The notes: generated by a model not told the origin, from the letters alone. Shown: positions 43,491-53,044, counted from the first letter of the stretch. The stretch is 64,000 nucleotides of DNA from Gudongella sp034006985 (GCA_034006985.1 JAVERT010000013.1:5062-69061); one strand, 5' to 3'. Numbers and translations are program-made.

Positions 43491-43513
43491 AAAAAGAGGC
43501 CAAAACCTCTTTT
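43491..43513 (-). terminator. terminator of the cyclodeaminase/PhzF unit
   Basis: AAAGAGG (43493-43499) and CCTCTTT (43506-43512) pair, overlapping the stop codon of the cyclodeaminase gene, and the minus strand continues with a run of T. The 43267-43490 gap beyond it holds no gene I can support; it should contain the promoter of the class V aminotransferase gene. Confidence 0.8.
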
Positions 43514-44153
43514 AATTATTTAATCTCCTATAAACTATCTCTAGTAAACTGTCTCTTAATTTTTTACCATCTAAAATCAATTGACTAACTTTTTTTTCAA
43601 TTTCAGCCTTGTACTCTACATCCTTAATACTCTTTAGATTAATTGTTACATTAAATAATGAACCTTCAAGTGCTGCATATGCTAAAAGCGTTCCTACTCC
43701 AACATCAGTTATAGCATGTATATTCCCATATTCAGCGAACAATTCTTGATTAGCTAATATCTCATAGCAAGTCTCGCCTGATCTTAACGGAACCTCTAGT
43801 GCCTTCTTGTAACCAATTTGGATTGCAGCTGATCTTATTTTCTTTTCTTCCTCATTATTCTTTGGAAGCTTAAATGCTCTCATCACATCATCAAATGCTG
43901 TTGAATCTTCATCTACTAGTTTTAGTAGACTATCTGTCAATTCATTTATTATCTTTAATTCATTTTTCATTTCATTTTTTTTGTCCTCAGGCACTAATTC
44001 ATAAGCTTTTTTATCTATAGTTAAATGACCAACCATACAAGTTAAAGCCGAACCTAGGCTTCCTACAAGCGCAGACACACTTCCTCCACCTGGAGTTGGG
44101 CTTTCACTAGCAACATCCATTACAAAATCCTTAGCTGTTCTTTCAATTAACAT
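43512..44153 (-). CDS. cyclodeaminase/cyclohydrolase family protein (FtcD C-terminal domain type)
   Basis: The 213-residue protein matches the formimino-THF cyclodeaminase / methenyl-THF cyclohydrolase (FchA) family: ESPTPGGGSVSALVGSLGSALTCMVGHLTIDK and LVDEDSTAFDDVMRAFKLPK. The family acts in one-carbon folate metabolism. FchA is used in purine and amino-acid fermentation by anaerobes, which would fit this genome's other genes. Which of the two reactions it performs cannot be told by eye. It lies 20 bases behind the PhzF gene. Confidence 0.88.
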   Translation of the reverse strand: MLIERTAKDFVMDVASESPTPGGGSVSALVGSLGSALTCMVGHLTIDKKAYELVPEDKKNEMKNELKIINELTDSLLKLVDEDSTAFDDVMRAFKLPKNNEEEKKIRSAAIQIGYKKALEVPLRSGETCYEILANQELFAEYGNIHAITDVGVGTLLAYAALEGSLFNVTINLKSIKDVEYKAEIEKKVSQLILDGKKLRDSLLEIVYRRLNN

Positions 44154-44173
44154 TTTGCTCCTCCTTAAATATA

Positions 44174-45076
44174 TTAAAATTTTATTATCCCTTCTATTAC
44201 AATATTAGCTTCGCCACCCACAAATACAGAATAACCACCATCTGAATTTTCTATTCTGCAATTAATTTGGCTTGGTCTACCCATCGAGTCCCCCTGAGAA
44301 ACTACCAAGCTATCTTCAGCTAATAAATCGTTCTTTTTTAAGTAGTAAATTAAGGCTCCATTTGCAGTTCCTGTAGCTGCCTCTTCATCTATCCCCACAA
44401 TTGGGGCAAAGTTTCTAGCATAAGCAATTCTACTCATTCTATCTTTTATATAAAAAGCATGAACTCCTGTTACATTTAATTTTCTACTTATTTCAGCTAT
44501 TTTGCAAAAATCCACTTTCATATTAACAAGCTTCTTTTTATCCTTTATAGGAAATATTATATCTGGTAGTCCCGTTGAAATAATTTCAGGTGAAATATAC
44601 TTATCTCCAATCCCTATATCAGCTTCTTCTAATCCAAATGCATCTAAAATATCCATAATTAATTCTGGAACTCCTAAAGACTGAGGAGTCTTTTGCGCCA
44701 TAATTATATTTTTTGGTAAATAATTGTTATATTCTATGTCTACATTTAATTTTCCAGCTTTCGTCTCTATTATTACAGTTTTTACACCTTTTTGTATAGG
44801 TGTAATAAAACCTTCACTTGCTAGAGTATATATACTTGCTATAGTAGCATGCCCACACAAATCTACCTCTAACAATGGAGTGAAATAACGTATTTTAAAA
44901 TACCCGTCCTCCATTTGGTTAATAAAAGCCGTTTCTGAAAGATTCATTTCATTTGCTATTCTCTGCATTTGTTTATCATTCAATTTTTTAGAATTTGTAA
45001 CTACACCAGCCGGATTCCCGCCAAATGGCACTTTGCTAAATGCATCAACTTGAAATATATTTATTTCCATATTCAA
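44174..45076 (-). CDS. PhzF family isomerase
   Basis: The 300-residue protein has the two-lobed PhzF pattern: FQVDAFSKVPFGGNPAGVV, NLSETAFI (the catalytic Glu), TPLLEVDLCGHATIASIYTL and EAATGTANGALIYYL. Family members carry out epimerase or isomerase reactions; the substrate is unknown. It follows a parS site directly and forms a unit with the cyclodeaminase gene. Confidence 0.88.
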   Translation of the reverse strand: MNMEINIFQVDAFSKVPFGGNPAGVVTNSKKLNDKQMQRIANEMNLSETAFINQMEDGYFKIRYFTPLLEVDLCGHATIASIYTLASEGFITPIQKGVKTVIIETKAGKLNVDIEYNNYLPKNIIMAQKTPQSLGVPELIMDILDAFGLEEADIGIGDKYISPEIISTGLPDIIFPIKDKKKLVNMKVDFCKIAEISRKLNVTGVHAFYIKDRMSRIAYARNFAPIVGIDEEAATGTANGALIYYLKKNDLLAEDSLVVSQGDSMGRPSQINCRIENSDGGYSVFVGGEANIVIEGIIKF

Positions 45077-45087
45077 TTCCTCCTAAA

Positions 45088-45103
45088 TGTTCCACGTGGA
45101 ACA
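45088..45103. other. parS centromere site 1
   Basis: TGTTCCACGTGGAACA is a perfect 16-bp palindrome matching the Firmicutes parS consensus. It lies immediately after the parB stop codon. Confidence 0.95.
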
Positions 45104-45967
45104 TCAGTTTAAAAGCAAGTCTAGAAGCCTCTCTAAGTCATCATTATCATAGTATTCTATTTCAATTTTCCCTGATTTTTTCTTAGCAACTAATTGTACT
45201 TTTGTACCTAGGGCACCCATCAATTGTTCTTCAAGATCTATTATATAAGAATCTTTCATTTTTTTACTTATTCTTTTTTTATTTTTGCTAGTTTTGTTTT
45301 CAGTTTCTCTAACATTTAATCCATCCGCAATTATTCTATCAGCAATTCTTTTCTGTTCCTCTTTATCTTCAATACTCAGTAGTGCTTTGCCATGCCCAGC
45401 TGATAGCTTACCTTCATATATATACTCTATTACAGCTTTATCAAGCTTTAATAGTCTAAGAGTATTACTAATATAAGCTCTGCTCTTCCCTACTGCTTTT
45501 GCAAGCTCTTCTTGTTTTAAGTCGTATTCATCCAAAAGACTTTTATATGCTTGTGCTTCTTCAATAGCATTTAAATTCTCTCTTTGTATATTCTCTATTA
45601 AAGAAATTTTTGCCGTAGTTTCTGCATCTATACTTCTAACAATGCTTGGTATCGATACTAGGCCAGCTAGTTTTGCAGCCCTCCACCTTCTCTCTCCAGC
45701 AATTATTTGATACTCATTCTCTGCCTTTCTTAATATAATAGGCTGAATCACGCCATTTTCTTTAATTGATTGCGCTAAATCATCTAGAGCTCCTTTGTCA
45801 AAGACTTTTCTCGGCTGATCTTCCCTAGGTATTATAGAGTTTAATTCAACAAGCTCAACTGTCTCAGTTGGCAAAAGTTTAATTTCACTTATTAAGCTAT
45901 CTACTTTCTCTTTATCTTTAATCAAAGCCGATAAACCTTTACCTAGACCACTTTTTTTCACAGACAT
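45104..45967 (-). CDS. parB: chromosome partitioning protein ParB (Spo0J)
   Basis: The 287-residue protein begins KKSGLGKGLSALI and contains IIPREDQPRKVFD, the CTP-binding motif AGERRWRAAKLA and the parS-binding helix-turn-helix (QEELAKAVGKSRAYISNTLRLL). ParB is a CTP-dependent clamp that loads at parS, spreads and recruits SMC near the origin. It lies 27 bases downstream of parA, and three parS sites flank the pair. Confidence 0.96.
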   Translation of the reverse strand: MSVKKSGLGKGLSALIKDKEKVDSLISEIKLLPTETVELVELNSIIPREDQPRKVFDKGALDDLAQSIKENGVIQPIILRKAENEYQIIAGERRWRAAKLAGLVSIPSIVRSIDAETTAKISLIENIQRENLNAIEEAQAYKSLLDEYDLKQEELAKAVGKSRAYISNTLRLLKLDKAVIEYIYEGKLSAGHGKALLSIEDKEEQKRIADRIIADGLNVRETENKTSKNKKRISKKMKDSYIIDLEEQLMGALGTKVQLVAKKKSGKIEIEYYDNDDLERLLDLLLN

Positions 45968-45994
45968 CTATATCACTCCCTTCATAAACCTATC

Positions 45995-46759
45995 TTAATC
46001 TTGTAAATATAAAAATTCTTCCGCTAATTCCATATATGAATCAGCTCCTTTTGATTTAGAATCATAGTCATGAATAGACAGCCCATAAGACGGCGCTTCT
46101 GCCAATCTTACATTTCTAGGAATTATACTAGTATAAACTTTCCCTTTAAAGAATGCCTTCACTTCTTCAACTACCTGAATTGAAAGATTAGTACGTCCAT
46201 CAAACATACTTAGGACTACCCCCTCAACTTCAAGATCAGAATTGTAATTTTTCTTAACTAATTCTATTGTTTCAAATAACTGACTCACGCCTTCTAAAGC
46301 AAAATATTCACATTGAATCGGTATTATAACGCTGTCTGATGCAATTAATCCCATTACACTTAATATCCCAAGAGATGGTGGACAATCTAGTATTATAAAA
46401 TCATAGTCATCCTTAATTGTTTCTATAGCACCACGTAAAGAATCTTCCCAATCTCCACTTTTGGCAAACTCTATTTCTAATCCTGCAAGTTGGTTGTTTG
46501 ATGGAATAATACTTAGATTTTCTGCACTCGTCTCGTATACTGCATCTAATACATCTGCATTTTGGGTCAAGATATCATAAACTAGGAAAGGCACTCCATG
46601 TTTATCTACACCTAATCCGCTTGACGAGTTCCCTTGAGGGTCAATATCTATTAACAGCACTTTTTTCCCTAACTTTCCCAATCCTGCTGCTAAATTAATT
46701 GTGGTAGTTGTTTTACCAACACCACCTTTTTGATTAAATACAGCAATTGTTTTTCCCAT
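45995..46759 (-). CDS. parA: chromosome partitioning ATPase ParA (Soj)
   Basis: I start at the ATG at 46759 behind AAGGAG, giving 254 residues. The deviant Walker A FNQKGGVGKTTTTINLA, Walker B IILDCPPSLG and IPIQCEYFALEG identify Soj/ParA. It moves origin regions with ParB and in B. subtilis also regulates DnaA. The upstream frame to 46816 lacks a ribosome binding site. Confidence 0.96.
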   Translation of the reverse strand: MGKTIAVFNQKGGVGKTTTTINLAAGLGKLGKKVLLIDIDPQGNSSSGLGVDKHGVPFLVYDILTQNADVLDAVYETSAENLSIIPSNNQLAGLEIEFAKSGDWEDSLRGAIETIKDDYDFIILDCPPSLGILSVMGLIASDSVIIPIQCEYFALEGVSQLFETIELVKKNYNSDLEVEGVVLSMFDGRTNLSIQVVEEVKAFFKGKVYTSIIPRNVRLAEAPSYGLSIHDYDSKSKGADSYMELAEEFLYLQD

Positions 46760-46824
46760 AGAAACACTCCTTATTCTTCTTATATCTATGATAACATACT
46801 CTAGGACAATATTCACAAATAAAA

Positions 46825-46840
46825 TGTTCCACGTGGAACA
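46825..46840. other. parS centromere site 2
   Basis: TGTTCCACGTGGAACA is identical to site 1 and lies upstream of parA. Confidence 0.95.
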
Positions 46841-46848
46841 TTTTCGTA

Positions 46849-46864
46849 TGTTTCACGTGGAACA
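46849..46864. other. parS centromere site 3
   Basis: TGTTTCACGTGGAACA differs from site 2 at one base and starts 24 bases after it, so the two bind ParB almost side by side. Confidence 0.93.
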
Positions 46865-46888
46865 TTGGTGATTATTTCTATTTTACTG

Positions 46889-47617
46889 CTATTTAATAGG
46901 CATTTTTTTAGGCTTGCCGCCACCTCTTGGATATTTATCAGGAGTTTTCTTTACCTTTTTAATTATAATTAATGTTCTTTCCATATCAGTATTAGGTAAA
47001 GTAAGTCTAATTGTTCTTTCTAAAACTCCACCTAACTCCTTTATTGCATTTATACTGGCTTCAATTTCTTTTTCTGGCGTTGGACCTTTCATCGATATAA
47101 AATATCCATTTTCTTTGACATATGGTATGCAATACTCACAAAGTGTCTCTAGTGAAGCCACAGCGCGTGAGAGGCATATGTCGTATTTTTCTCTATAATT
47201 ATCTTTTCTAGAGTACTCTTCTGCTCTCGCATGCAAAGTTTCTACAATATTTAGGTCTAATTTCGTAATAACCTCATTTAAAAAAACAATTCTCTTATTT
47301 AAGCTATCTAATAAAGTTAATTTTAAAGTCTGATTATATATTTTTAACGGTATTCCTGGAAACCCACCACCTGTTCCTATATCAATAATTCTAGAGTCAT
47401 CTTTTATCAAGTCTGTTAGTATAGGCGTTAAACTATCTGCGAAATGTTTTAAATCAATCTCGTAATTATCTGTTATAGACGTTATATTGATTTTTTCATT
47501 CCACTCTTTAAGTAATTCTTTATAAATTTCAAAATCATCACACATTTTATCTGATAAATCTATCCCTAGCTCTTTTGCTATATCATATAATCTTTCATTA
47601 CTAACCAAGATTAGCAC
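46889..47617 (-). CDS. rsmG: 16S rRNA (guanine-527-N7) methyltransferase RsmG
   Basis: The 242-residue protein has the SAM-binding motif IDIGTGGGFPGIPLKI, an N-terminal LLKEWNEKINITSIT and the C-terminal FISMKGPTPEKEIE of RsmG (GidB). It methylates G527 of 16S rRNA. The start could be GTG 47617 or TTG 47608; the latter has AGAGGTG at good distance. It overlaps the mnmG end by a few bases, so translation is coupled. Confidence 0.95.
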   Translation of the reverse strand: MLILVSNERLYDIAKELGIDLSDKMCDDFEIYKELLKEWNEKINITSITDNYEIDLKHFADSLTPILTDLIKDDSRIIDIGTGGGFPGIPLKIYNQTLKLTLLDSLNKRIVFLNEVITKLDLNIVETLHARAEEYSRKDNYREKYDICLSRAVASLETLCEYCIPYVKENGYFISMKGPTPEKEIEASINAIKELGGVLERTIRLTLPNTDMERTLIIIKKVKKTPDKYPRGGGKPKKMPIK

Positions 47618-49505
47618 CTCTTCTTCTTTGCTCTAGATAAATAAGCAAAACGTTGATATCAGAGGGAGATACGCCTGAAATTCTTGAAGCCTGTCCCATT
47701 GACTCTGGCTTTATTTTAGTGAGTTTTTGAAGCGCTTCGTTGCTTAAACCTCTTACTTTAGAATAATCCAAATCTGCATCAAGCACTCTATTTTCCAACT
47801 TTTTAAATTGTTCAATCTGTATCATCTGTTTCTTAATATAGCCTTCATATTTTATTTGTATCTCAACCTGTAATCTTATCTCCTTAATTAAAGATTCTCT
47901 TTCATTATCAAAGATAATGGAGTTTTCATAGGTTATCTCTGGCCGCTTTATTAGTTCATACAACGAGACGGCGTTCTTTAATGTACTTGATTGTAATGTA
48001 GCAAGCATATCATTAGTCTTTTCAGTTGGCGTTATAATAACTTTCTTCAATCTTTCTAATTCTTTATTGATTAATTCTTCTTTTTTAAGGGTTAAATCAT
48101 ATCTTTCTTGTGTTACAAGACCTAGTTTGTAGCCCTTTTTAGTTAATCTCAAATCCGCATTATCTTGCCTTAATGTCAAGCGATACTCTGCCCTTGAGGT
48201 CATCATTCTATACGGTTCATCTGTTCCTTTAGTTACTAAATCATCTATTAATACTCCTATATATCCTTCTGATCTATCTAATATAAATGGTTCTTTTCCC
48301 TGTATACTTAGTGCCGCGTTAATTCCGGCCATTAAACCTTGAGCTGCTGCTTCCTCATATCCAGAAGAACCATTTATCTGCCCTGCAAAGAAAAGATTTT
48401 CAATCTCTTTATGCTCTAGGCTCCGTTTAAGAATAGTAGGATCTATAGAATCATATTCTATAGCATAAGCAGTCCTCATAAATTCTACATTTTCTAGTCC
48501 GATTATCTTTTTATATATCTCGATTTGAACTTCTTCAGGTAAAGATGAGCTAACTCCTTGCACATACATCTCTTTAGTTGAAAGCCCTTCTGGTTCTATA
48601 AATACTTGATGCTTATCTCTATCAGCAAATTTAACGACTTTATCCTCAATTGAAGGACAATATCTTGGCCCAACTCCTTCTATATATCCTGCGAACATAG
48701 GAGAACGACCTAAATTATCTCTTATTATCTGATGTGCTGCATCTGTGGTATAAGTTAGATAGCAAGGTACCTGTTCAAAATCATAAACTTTCTCCATATT
48801 TAAAAATGAAAACGGCACTACTTCTTTATCTCCAGGCTGTATTTCCATTTTAGAAAAATCTATGCTATCTCTGTGAACTCTAGCTGGAGTGCCAGTTTTC
48901 ATCCTTCTTAAAGCAATTCCTTTTTCTTTTATAGAATCTGATAATAGGATAGAAGGTGACATACCTTCAGGACCTGATTGATAATTTACCTCACCAATAT
49001 AAACTCGCCCTCCTAGATATGTTCCAGTAGCTACTATAACTGCCTTGCTATAGTAATTAGCTCCTGTTCTAGTTGTTACACCTTGTACCTTATTGTCTTT
49101 TATAATTAAATCTACAACTTCGCCTTGTCTTAAAGTTAAATTAGGTTCATCTTCTAGCATTTTTTTCATTTCGCTATGGTACATCTTCTTGTCAGCCTGA
49201 ACCCTTAGAGAGTGAACCGCTGGCCCTTTGGACAAGTTCAACATTCTACTTTGAATAAAAGACTTATCTATATTTAAAGCCATTTCCCCACCCAATGCAT
49301 CAATTTCTCGAACTAAATGGCCCTTACCTGTTCCTCCAATATTAGGATTACAAGAAAGAGCTACTATTCCATCAAGCGTTATCGTAAGAATTAGCGTTTT
49401 TAACCCCATCCTACTTGGAGCAAGTGCAGCCTCAGCACCCGCATGTCCCGCACCAACTACTATTACATCATATTCTCCACCATTATAAGTTATTGTATCT
49501 AACAT
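47601..49505 (-). CDS. mnmG: tRNA uridine-5-carboxymethylaminomethyl modification enzyme MnmG
   Basis: The 634-residue FAD protein has the dinucleotide motif VVGAGHAGAEAALAPSRMG, CNPNIGGTGKGHLVREIDALGG, KTGTPARV and FFAGQINGSSGYEEAAAQGLMAGINAA. With MnmE it makes the xm5U34 modification of tRNA wobble uridines. It starts 24 bases after the mnmE stop and overlaps rsmG at its end, all usual. Confidence 0.97.
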   Translation of the reverse strand: MLDTITYNGGEYDVIVVGAGHAGAEAALAPSRMGLKTLILTITLDGIVALSCNPNIGGTGKGHLVREIDALGGEMALNIDKSFIQSRMLNLSKGPAVHSLRVQADKKMYHSEMKKMLEDEPNLTLRQGEVVDLIIKDNKVQGVTTRTGANYYSKAVIVATGTYLGGRVYIGEVNYQSGPEGMSPSILLSDSIKEKGIALRRMKTGTPARVHRDSIDFSKMEIQPGDKEVVPFSFLNMEKVYDFEQVPCYLTYTTDAAHQIIRDNLGRSPMFAGYIEGVGPRYCPSIEDKVVKFADRDKHQVFIEPEGLSTKEMYVQGVSSSLPEEVQIEIYKKIIGLENVEFMRTAYAIEYDSIDPTILKRSLEHKEIENLFFAGQINGSSGYEEAAAQGLMAGINAALSIQGKEPFILDRSEGYIGVLIDDLVTKGTDEPYRMMTSRAEYRLTLRQDNADLRLTKKGYKLGLVTQERYDLTLKKEELINKELERLKKVIITPTEKTNDMLATLQSSTLKNAVSLYELIKRPEITYENSIIFDNERESLIKEIRLQVEIQIKYEGYIKKQMIQIEQFKKLENRVLDADLDYSKVRGLSNEALQKLTKIKPESMGQASRISGVSPSDINVLLIYLEQRRRGANLG

Positions 49506-49529
49506 AATTTCACCTTTCTATAATTACGA

Positions 49530-50903
49530 CTATTTACCAATGCAAAACTCGCTAAAAATTCTATCCAAAATATCTTCATCCAAACTTTCACCAGTAATTT
49601 CCCCTAGATTCTCCCAACAACTCCTTAAGTCAACCTCTAGACAGTCAAGTGGAACTCCTCTCATTAAATCATTTAAAACAGATTCAATATTTATACTTGC
49701 CAATTCCAACTGCTGTTTATGTCTCATATTATTTATAATCATATCAGACTGGATAGCTATATCACCATCATAAAACATAGCTCTTATAGCATCTTCAAGC
49801 TCTTCAATACCAATATTCTGTATCATAGATGTATTTATAATTTGACTGTTTTCAAAATAACTATTAAAATAGGCCTCATCATAAACCTTTGGTAAATCAG
49901 TTTTATTTAATAAAACAATGGTCTTTTTATTCTTAATTAATTCCATAATATGGAAGTCATCATTATTTAGTTCTCTGGATATATCGAAAATAGCTATTAC
50001 TAAATCAGCTTTATCAATAGTTTCCTTGGCTCTATCCACACCAATTTTCTCTACGATATCATCTGTTTGTCTAATCCCCGCAGTATCCATTATTTTTAAA
50101 GGAATTCCATCGATATTTACATACTCTTCTATGATATCTCTCGTAGTTCCTGGTATTTCAGTTACAATAGCTCTATTCTCTCGTAATACTGCATTAAGTA
50201 GAGAGGACTTCCCTACATTTGGAGTTCCTAGGATCACTGTATTTAATCCATCTCTCATTATTTTGCCTCTATCAGCTGTATTTAAGAGTCTTTGAACTCT
50301 TTCCCTAACTTTATTTCCATCATCTAAGAGCTCTCCAGTTGTAACTTCTTCAATATCATCCTCTGGAAAGTCTATAGATACTTCAATATGAGCAATCATT
50401 TTCAATAGAATTTGTCTAATTTCTTGTATTTCAAAACTTAATTTCCCTTCTAATTGCTTTAGGGATATATCATATGATTTTTCGGTCTTTGCTTTAATTA
50501 TATCGATTACTGCTTCAGCTTGAGATAAATCAAGCCTTCCATTTAAAAATGCTCTCTTTGTAAACTCGCCCCGTTCAGCAATTCTAGCACCTTTTGTTAA
50601 TAATAACTCCAGTATTTTCTTTACAGGTATTATTCCACCATGACAGTATATTTCAACCATTTCTTCCCTTGTATAGGTATATGGAGCATTCATAAAAGCG
50701 ACTAGGACTTCATCTATCGCCTCACCATTATCCATAATATTACCATATAGTAGTCTCTTATTATCTGTATCTTTAATATCCTTGTCATTCGCTCTTTGAA
50801 ATACTAATTTTGCTATATTTATAGCTTCCTTACCACTCATTCTAACAATACCGATTCCAGACTCACCTATTGCTGTTGATATAGCGGCTATAGTTTCAGT
50901 CAT
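49530..50903 (-). CDS. mnmE: tRNA modification GTPase MnmE
   Basis: The 457-residue protein has the N-terminal folate-binding domain (TIAAISTAIGESGIGIVRMSG, YCHGGIIPVKKILELLL), a G domain with GTPNVGKSSLLNA, TEIPGTTRD, DTAGIR and NKTD, and the C-terminal FCIGK with the conserved Cys. It is the partner of MnmG. A terminator-like hairpin separates it from jag, so mnmE may head its own transcript. Confidence 0.97.
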   Translation of the reverse strand: MTETIAAISTAIGESGIGIVRMSGKEAINIAKLVFQRANDKDIKDTDNKRLLYGNIMDNGEAIDEVLVAFMNAPYTYTREEMVEIYCHGGIIPVKKILELLLTKGARIAERGEFTKRAFLNGRLDLSQAEAVIDIIKAKTEKSYDISLKQLEGKLSFEIQEIRQILLKMIAHIEVSIDFPEDDIEEVTTGELLDDGNKVRERVQRLLNTADRGKIMRDGLNTVILGTPNVGKSSLLNAVLRENRAIVTEIPGTTRDIIEEYVNIDGIPLKIMDTAGIRQTDDIVEKIGVDRAKETIDKADLVIAIFDISRELNNDDFHIMELIKNKKTIVLLNKTDLPKVYDEAYFNSYFENSQIINTSMIQNIGIEELEDAIRAMFYDGDIAIQSDMIINNMRHKQQLELASINIESVLNDLMRGVPLDCLEVDLRSCWENLGEITGESLDEDILDRIFSEFCIGK

Positions 50904-50967
50904 AAAATCACCTCACTCCATTTTTATCAATTTTTTAATAGTATTATCTTATTATAATATCACACAA

Positions 50968-50993
50968 AATAAAAGCCCACAATAAAGTGGACT
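50968..50993 (-). terminator. hairpin between jag and mnmE
   Basis: On the minus strand AGTCCAC and GTGGGCT pair (with one G-U) and are followed by TTTTATTTT. It lies about 105 bases after the jag stop and may end the rpmH-to-jag transcript. Confidence 0.6.
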
Positions 50994-51098
50994 CTTAGTT
51001 ATAATCAATAGGAAAGTTATACTTTTTTTCTTAATACAAGCACTTTGTATTTTTCGTTTCAAAAGAGGCTTTCTTATAGCGCTTCTTTGGTAACCTTA

Positions 51099-51725
51099 TT
51101 ATTTTAATACTATTACTACTCTTCTATAAGGTTCATTTCCTTCGCTATATGTGTTTACACCTTCAAATGTCTGCAATGCTGAGTGAATAATCCTTCTTTC
51201 ATATGGATTCATAGGCTCTAACTTGACGGGCCTTTTGCTATAAGTAGCTTTTTCAGCCATCTTATTAGCAAGCCTTATAAGTGTTTCTTCTCTTTTTTTC
51301 CTATAACCTTCAGCATCCAATATAACTTTAAGATAATTCTCTCTTTTTTTATTTATTGCGATACTCAACAGATATTGTATCGAATCAAGAGTATTTCCTC
51401 TTTTACCAATTAAAATACCCATATCACTTGAAGAGATATTATTTATCTCAATATTCATAATATCATCATTTATAGTTATATCAGAAAGAGCTATAATACC
51501 CATTCCTTGGAGTATTCCATCTAAAAATTTACTAGCTGTCTCTTCAGGGTCATTTATAAGGACAACTTTAATCTTTGCCTCTTTGGAACCAATCAGTCCA
51601 AATAAACCTTTGGTAGCTTCCTCAATAACTTCATATTCGACATCTTTTTCACTAGCTTTTAGCTCTACTAAAGCTTCTTGAAGGGCATCTTCAACTGTTT
51701 TTCCTGTCTTAACAACAAATTTCAT
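51099..51725 (-). CDS. jag: RNA-binding protein Jag/KhpB
   Basis: The 208-residue protein has a Jag-N domain (MKFVVKTGKTVEDALQEAL, EVIEEATKGLFGLIGSKEAKI), a KH-II domain with GILIGKRGNTLDSIQYLLSIAINKK and an R3H domain (PVKLEPMNPYERRIIHSALQ). It binds RNA and is linked to cell elongation and division in Firmicutes. It directly follows yidC, one base apart. Confidence 0.95.
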   Translation of the reverse strand: MKFVVKTGKTVEDALQEALVELKASEKDVEYEVIEEATKGLFGLIGSKEAKIKVVLINDPEETASKFLDGILQGMGIIALSDITINDDIMNIEINNISSSDMGILIGKRGNTLDSIQYLLSIAINKKRENYLKVILDAEGYRKKREETLIRLANKMAEKATYSKRPVKLEPMNPYERRIIHSALQTFEGVNTYSEGNEPYRRVVIVLK

Positions 51726-51726
51726 A

Positions 51727-52440
51727 CTATTTTGCCCCCTTAATACTTGTATATTTCTTATTAGTAATATACTGCTGTATTATTGTAAATATATTACCTA
51801 CTACCCAATAAAGTGCGAGTCCTGCAGCAAACCCTCTAGATGCCATAAAAATCATAATAGGTAACATATAATTCATAATCTTTTGAGTTGACTGAGCCTG
51901 TGCGTCTGTATTACCTGTGCTCATAGTTTTACTTTGTAAAAATGTAGTTGCTGCAGCTAAGAGCGGTAAACCCCACAGCAATGCATCTGGATTTTCAAGA
52001 TTTGGTATCCATAAAAAATTCTTTGCCATTGCTACATACATTCCTGGATCTGAAAATGCATATCCTTGCGGATCTCTAAATACTGCAAAGAATGCAAATA
52101 TAATAGGCATCTGTACTAATAAAATCAAACATCCAGATGCTGGATTATATTTATGTTCTTTGTAAAGTTCTTGCATTTTTGCTTGCATCTCTTTCGGGTC
52201 GTTCTTATATTTAGTTTGTATTTCCTTCATCAAAGGCTGTACTTTACTCATTTTACGTGTTGATCTGCTTTGCTGAATATTTATTGGCAATAGCATTAAT
52301 TTAAAAATTATCGTTGTTAAAATTATCGCTATAGCATAAAATGATATACTCGCTGGCTCACTAGACATTGTTTGAGCAACTATATCATATACAAATCTCA
52401 ATAATGATCCTAGTATATTTCCTAGAAATCCAATCATCAA
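51727..52440 (-). CDS. yidC: membrane protein insertase YidC (Oxa1 family)
   Basis: The 237-residue protein has the Oxa1/YidC core with five hydrophobic segments, QSRSTRKMSKVQPLMKEIQTKYKNDPKEMQAKMQELYKEHKYNPASGCL and the C-terminal GLALYWVVGNIFTIIQQYIT. It inserts proteins into the membrane. It lacks the lipoprotein signal of SpoIIIJ-type proteins, as is common in Clostridia. Confidence 0.95.
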   Translation of the reverse strand: MMIGFLGNILGSLLRFVYDIVAQTMSSEPASISFYAIAIILTTIIFKLMLLPINIQQSRSTRKMSKVQPLMKEIQTKYKNDPKEMQAKMQELYKEHKYNPASGCLILLVQMPIIFAFFAVFRDPQGYAFSDPGMYVAMAKNFLWIPNLENPDALLWGLPLLAAATTFLQSKTMSTGNTDAQAQSTQKIMNYMLPIMIFMASRGFAAGLALYWVVGNIFTIIQQYITNKKYTSIKGAK

Positions 52441-52451
52441 TTAACCTCCCA

Positions 52452-52667
52452 TCATTTTAGTGGATCGTATCCTCCTTCATGGAAAGGGTTACACCGAAGT
52501 ATTCTTTTAACAGTTAAAACTGTCCCCTTTATGAAGCCATACTTTGTGTAGGCTTGCAATGAATATTCAGAGCAAGTTGGATAAAATCTACAATTATTCC
52601 CAGTAAGAATATATCTTGAGATATATCTTTGGTAGAATCTTATTAACACAATAGCCATCCGTGTCAT
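52452..52667 (-). CDS. yidD: membrane protein insertion efficiency factor YidD
   Basis: The 71-residue protein has the whole YidD pattern: LIRFYQRYISRYI, CRFYPTCSEYSLQAYTKYGFIKG and RILRCNPFHEGGYDPLK. It is a small inner-membrane-associated helper of YidC, placed between rnpA and yidC as usual. Confidence 0.95.
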   Translation of the reverse strand: MTRMAIVLIRFYQRYISRYILTGNNCRFYPTCSEYSLQAYTKYGFIKGTVLTVKRILRCNPFHEGGYDPLK

Positions 52668-52671
52668 TTTA

Positions 52672-53013
52672 TCACCTTTTTTCCAATAGACCAGATATCT
52701 TATAAATGTGTTTTACAGCACTTTCCAAGTCCTTAAAGGTTAACTCTACAACGTTTTTTTTAGGTATAATAACAATATCATACCCTGATTTGATAGAAGT
52801 TATATAATCTTGATTAATAGACTTAATCCTTCTTTTTAGCTTGTTTCTAACTACTGCATTTCCGATTTTTTTTGTAATTGAAACTCCAATCCGAGTATTT
52901 TCAGTTCCATTTTTCCGAATAAAAGCAATCAAATTCCTATTCCAATAATTTTTTCCTGTTTTGTAGACCTTTTTAAACTCCATATTCTTTCTTAATCTAT
53001 TCTCTTTATTCAT
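52672..53013 (-). CDS. rnpA: ribonuclease P protein component
   Basis: The 113-residue basic protein has the RnpA signature RIGVSITKKIGNAVVRNKLKRRIK. It is the protein subunit of RNase P, which trims tRNA 5' ends. It lies between rpmH and yidD, four bases from yidD. Confidence 0.96.
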   Translation of the reverse strand: MNKENRLRKNMEFKKVYKTGKNYWNRNLIAFIRKNGTENTRIGVSITKKIGNAVVRNKLKRRIKSINQDYITSIKSGYDIVIIPKKNVVELTFKDLESAVKHIYKISGLLEKR

Positions 53014-53044
53014 AAAAACACCGTCCTAAAATGACCTTTAATAA

